Below are positions 42,212-45,506 of a DNA stretch of 45,506 nucleotides, piece after piece. The DNA lies in assembly GCA_028281865.1 (NCBI GenBank), contig JANQJB010000120.1, positions 1 to 45,506 of the forward strand, given 5' to 3'. Under the pieces are notes generated by a model. It made no database searches, was not told the origin of the DNA, and worked only from the letters and a program-made list of their open reading frames with translations. The position numbers were made by a program, and so were the translations under genes. Position 1 is the stretch's first letter. Each line of letters starts with the position of its first letter. Source of the DNA: Marinagarivorans sp. Its GTDB lineage: Bacteria > Pseudomonadota > Gammaproteobacteria > Pseudomonadales > Cellvibrionaceae.

Positions 42212-45082
42212 TTAAAAGTCAGCGCGTACCCCGAAGGTGTAACGTCGACCGGTCCATTCGTTGTCAGTCATACGCTCAGGGTGGTCAGCGTACTCACGTA
42301 CGTTTTCATTGCCGAGGTTTAGCGCCTCAAAAACTAGAGTGAAGGTATCATTGATTTGATAACTGGAGCTAAAATCAATGGCTTCATAGGCGTCGAAATG
42401 CTCTGGCAACTGACCGTTACCAACACGCACATTCATATAATCATCGCGCAAGTTGTAGGCTAAACGCGCCTGGAAACGCTCATCTTCATAAAAAGCGATA
42501 AGGTTGTAAGAATGCGGTGTGAAACCTTCCAAGTTAGAATCTGGCAAGGTAACGTTTTCTGGGTCGGGATATACGACATCTGCTGCGGATTTATCCTCAC
42601 CCGATACATAGGTGTAGTTAGCTTGCAGACCGAAGTTGCTCCAAACACCGTCCAAGAAATCAAAGAATATCAATCCAGAGATCTCGAAGCCTTCAACAGT
42701 ACCACCAGGGCGGTTTCTCAAGCGTCGGTCATCACCTAAAATTGGACCAAGTGCTGGATGGGAAAAACCAGAATCAAAAGGTGTTACAACAGTCGATATA
42801 AAGGAATCGATATCCTTGTAGAACAAAGTGATGCCAAAAGCATTGTTATTTTCAGCGTAGTACTCAAGACCCAAGTCAAAATTCAACGCTTCATAAGGCT
42901 CAAGGAAGGGATTGTCACCCGTTCGAGTAAAACCTTCAAAACTCCCACCATAGGTAACCGCTGTACCTAAATCTGCGGTATCAGGTCTGGTTAAAGTTTT
43001 AGAAGCCGCAACCCGCAATAGAACCTCATCAGTCAATTCGAACTTGAAGTTAGCGCTGGGTAAAACGTCTGAGTAATCATTATCGACGATTAACTCAATT
43101 TCCTCGCCAAATTGCGGATCGAGGCCTGTTGTACCGCCGGTTGGATCCCTCGGTGTAATGCCAATCAAAGGAGAAGTAAAACCGTTAGAGGAGGTTTCTG
43201 ATTGTATGTAGCGAAAACCGATATCACCGGAGTATGCTACGCTACCAATCTCGCCTTCAAGGTCAAATTGGATATACGCCGCGAGGTTTGTTTCTTCAAC
43301 AAAACTGCTTTCACGTGGAATAAAGGTCAAGGTACAACCTAGGTTGTTACCACTAAGCTCGGCCATTGCATCACATAAGTCATCATAGTCACGCGTAATG
43401 ACCCACTGTTTGGGAAATGGCCCTTGGGCGCCCTCCAACAAATCTGGAACACTGATCACTTCGAAAAGCCCATCCGGTAAATCCAAGCGACGACCGTTAG
43501 ATCTACCACCATCAGGGTCCATACCACGGAGTGTCTCAGACCAAGTCGAGCCCTCACCAAAGGGGTTCCAACCAGTGACGTTTTGATTATCGAAGCGAAT
43601 ATCGTCAAAGCGACGATCCAAAAACGCTGCGCCGAATTGGATGGTCGTGAGCGGACCAAATTCGAGGGCCTGATCGAAATCCACCTTAACTTCAAATATC
43701 TCGTCTTCAGTATCATCTCGAGCAGAGTTGTTAAAGTGCGACCTAAGTAAGCTGGCGTCGGTCATATCGAACGAGGTCTGAATCGTCGCGTTTTGGTGGC
43801 CTAAACGCCACTGAACAGCGTTACTTCCGTTATCGGCGTTACTTCGTGCTGGAGTACAATCAGCCAAACTTCCTTCCACTGTAGGCTCAGTCGTAATCAC
43901 ATATTCAGAACAGTCGTTGCGCATGCCTGGGAACATGGAAACGCCTAAATCTTCTGCAGTTGCTTTTGAGTAGGAAAGGTCAAACTCTGCCGTGAGAGTA
44001 TCTGAAATATTCCAAACGATGTTGGTGCCTAATGCTTCTGTGGTGATGTCACCACCACTAAGTTCTAGACCCATATCATTTGGCTGGTCAGCCTTATTAA
44101 CCGCAACTAAGGTGCCACGTTCATTAACAGTAAGAGACGAAACATTGTTTCCATCCCCAAAACGCCTACCAAACGCTACCTGCATTGGGTGCATATTGTG
44201 AACTTGCCTTTCTGAACGATTAAAATCGATCAACAAAGCGTCGACAGTTACTTCTACAGTGTCATTGGGGCTCCACTGGAAAGTTGAACTAAGGCCAAGG
44301 CGCTCTCGGTCTTCAACGGCGAAACCGAAACCAGCACGGTTCGGACGACGAATATACTCGCCTTCGTGCACACCATCATTGTTAACGTCAAATTCCCAAG
44401 CACCCCAAACACCATTCCAGGTTCTATCGATACGTTGCTCGATATCTGAATAGGAAGCGGCAAAAACAATACCCATGGTGTCATCAGCAAAGGTATTGCT
44501 CACTAGGCCAGAAAGTACAGGCGCTGTTTCTTCCGCCAAATCCTGATAACGGAGTTTGGCAGAACCTACGACTTTTAAACCTGGGTTATCCAAAGGTCGC
44601 AGAGTTTTCATATTAATAGCGGCACCAATACTGCCTTCAACAAGGCTTGCTGACGGAGTCTTCGCTACCTCGGCACCGTGAATAAGCTCAGAGGCGAGTA
44701 CCTGGAAGTCAAAATCGCGTCCACCAGAGATAGTTGCCAATTGACGATTATTAACACGAACACTGTTAAATTCAGGGCCAAAACCACGCACAGTAATCGA
44801 TGAACCTTCACCACCTAGGCGGTCGATGGTCACACCGGTTACACGCTGAAGAGATTCGGCGATGTTTTGATCAGGAAATTTACCAATATCTTCTGAAGAT
44901 ATTGCATCGACAAAACCCTTTGCATCTCGCTTAATGTCGAGTGCATTCTCAAGAGCACCCCGAATACCCGTGACAAGAACCTCTTCCTTAAGCGACTCTT
45001 CTTGAGCTTGAACTATTGATGGCAGCATCATGGAAGCCACAATTGAATACATAAGTGTATGATTAAACAGTTTATTTTTCAT
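42212..45082 (-). CDS. TonB-dependent receptor
   Basis: 956 residues. Signal peptide ending near IVQAQ (about 26), followed by the TonB box-like EEVLVTGIR and the plug domain (KFPDQNIAESLQRVTGVTIDRLGGEGSSITVRGFGPEFN, in parts). The large C-terminal beta barrel ends in the terminal Phe (RRYTFGVRADF) needed for outer-membrane insertion. The plug wording and Caulobacter/marine-type barrel suggest the TIGR01782 subfamily, which often imports carbohydrates. Energised by TonB-ExbB-ExbD encoded elsewhere. A strong GGGGGG ribosome-binding site precedes ATG. Flanked by a clear terminator downstream; no degradative enzyme or regulator gene is adjacent in view, so the ligand is unassigned. Confidence 0.93.
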   Translation of the reverse strand: MKNKLFNHTLMYSIVASMMLPSIVQAQEESLKEEVLVTGIRGALENALDIKRDAKGFVDAISSEDIGKFPDQNIAESLQRVTGVTIDRLGGEGSSITVRGFGPEFNSVRVNNRQLATISGGRDFDFQVLASELIHGAEVAKTPSASLVEGSIGAAINMKTLRPLDNPGLKVVGSAKLRYQDLAEETAPVLSGLVSNTFADDTMGIVFAASYSDIEQRIDRTWNGVWGAWEFDVNNDGVHEGEYIRRPNRAGFGFAVEDRERLGLSSTFQWSPNDTVEVTVDALLIDFNRSERQVHNMHPMQVAFGRRFGDGNNVSSLTVNERGTLVAVNKADQPNDMGLELSGGDITTEALGTNIVWNISDTLTAEFDLSYSKATAEDLGVSMFPGMRNDCSEYVITTEPTVEGSLADCTPARSNADNGSNAVQWRLGHQNATIQTSFDMTDASLLRSHFNNSARDDTEDEIFEVKVDFDQALEFGPLTTIQFGAAFLDRRFDDIRFDNQNVTGWNPFGEGSTWSETLRGMDPDGGRSNGRRLDLPDGLFEVISVPDLLEGAQGPFPKQWVITRDYDDLCDAMAELSGNNLGCTLTFIPRESSFVEETNLAAYIQFDLEGEIGSVAYSGDIGFRYIQSETSSNGFTSPLIGITPRDPTGGTTGLDPQFGEEIELIVDNDYSDVLPSANFKFELTDEVLLRVAASKTLTRPDTADLGTAVTYGGSFEGFTRTGDNPFLEPYEALNFDLGLEYYAENNNAFGITLFYKDIDSFISTVVTPFDSGFSHPALGPILGDDRRLRNRPGGTVEGFEISGLIFFDFLDGVWSNFGLQANYTYVSGEDKSAADVVYPDPENVTLPDSNLEGFTPHSYNLIAFYEDERFQARLAYNLRDDYMNVRVGNGQLPEHFDAYEAIDFSSSYQINDTFTLVFEALNLGNENVREYADHPERMTDNEWTGRRYTFGVRADF

Positions 45083-45506
45083 TTTCCCCCCGAAAATGTT
45101 GTGATTTTAAATACACGATTTAACCGCTGGCCTTAGCTTATAGTCAGCTTGGCTGATTCTGCATTAAACAAGTGCGTAAAATCAAGGGATTAGGCTGCGT
45201 ATACATAGCAAGTTGAACGAGAACTACTTTTAGTGAGTCTTTTTAAAGCTGGTTCATGAAATAGCTCACCAATTGAGTGCGGAGTAAACGAAGCGGGAGT
45301 GAAACTGCACTAGTCGTTTTTGCGGGAGAAAGTAATTTGCTCCAGCTCGTCAAGCCGCAGCAAAACCTCGACACACAGCATCCAAGTAATTAAAGACAGA
45401 TTCATTCTAATAACGGCTTTTATTTTTTTACTAAGCATCAATTCCTGCTAAAACCTTTTTATAATGATCAGCATTACAAAAGAATTTCACTTAGTATAAG
45501 TGCTAT
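45083..45506. other. Receptor promoter region and window edge
   Basis: Upstream region of the TonB-dependent receptor, which should contain its promoter. TCAGC-TTG-GCTGA (about 45145-45160) is a short hairpin. The only coding candidate is the small minus-strand ORF at 45310-45438. Confidence 0.4.
45310..45438 (-). CDS. Candidate small ORF, 42 codons
   Basis: Minus-strand frame from ATG at 45438 to TAG at 45310-45312. The product starts MLSKKIKAVIRMNL, continues through a hydrophobic middle (SLITWMLCVEVLL) and ends in a charged tail (RLDELEQITFSRKND). A purine-rich GCAGGA lies six or so bases before the ATG, and an in-frame TAG just upstream limits the frame, so it is not the tail of a longer gene. 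It could encode a small membrane peptide, or be chance. It lies upstream of and on the same strand as the TonB-dependent receptor. Confidence 0.3.
   Translation of the reverse strand: MLSKKIKAVIRMNLSLITWMLCVEVLLRLDELEQITFSRKND

Noticed and set aside
1-45506. tRNA, rRNA and CRISPR elements
   Set aside because: No T-arm-like GTTCGA cloverleaf context, no rRNA-like conserved tracts and no regularly spaced repeat series were seen on either strand.

Overview
The window reads as a chromosomal segment of a marine, polysaccharide-degrading gammaproteobacterium, most likely of the Cellvibrionaceae type (Saccharophagus/Teredinibacter relatives). This is inferred from a long poly-serine linker in an exported lipoprotein, a homologue of the Saccharophagus cellulose-binding protein Sde182, lipoprotein sulfatase and glycosidase genes, and a large TonB-dependent receptor. 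I found no rRNA, tRNA, CRISPR array or intact transposase.

Region 1 (1-3163) looks like the distal end of an integron cassette array. Three attC-like sites (about 236-325, 2488-2543, 3028-3163) separate short cargo units: an unknown small protein, a Tdi1-type T6SS immunity protein with an esterase-like lipoprotein and a second lipoprotein, and a one-gene GNAT cassette. A 61-bp direct repeat brackets the second lipoprotein gene. No integrase is in view; by polarity it would lie to the left.

Region 2 (3529-10493) is a tightly overlapping six-gene operon: RDD protein, SpoIIM-like protein, DUF4129, DUF4350, MoxR AAA+ ATPase and DUF58. This is the well-known but functionally obscure MoxR/DUF58 envelope module. 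It is followed by a DUF4124 protein and a convergent RstA-like orphan response regulator.

Region 3 (12000-29765) is mixed accessory and metabolic content: a gene-poor stretch with perfect inverted repeats, a lipoprotein sulfatase, an orphan DUF3391 protein with a membrane anchor, an Sde182-like lipoprotein, a TolC/RND efflux pair without an adaptor gene, a membrane protein plus START-domain pair, a cytochrome b562 homologue, a clan GH-A glycosidase/epimerase/DUF4404 operon, an SDR, an AraC-MGMT fusion and a VUT-family transporter.

Region 4 (29795-37362, minus strand) carries a NirA-family siroheme reductase with a CysJ-like diflavin reductase, probably an NADPH-dependent assimilatory nitrite or sulfite reductase, and a two-gene unit of a Tat-exported DUF1501 protein and a di-haem cytochrome c lipoprotein.

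Region 5 (37399-45506) has a membrane acyltransferase, an ECF42-type sigma factor operon (sigma factor, YciI-NTF2 fusion, YciI protein, DUF1428) with a matching promoter inside it, and a 956-residue TonB-dependent receptor ending in a clear terminator. A 42-codon candidate small ORF lies near the right edge.
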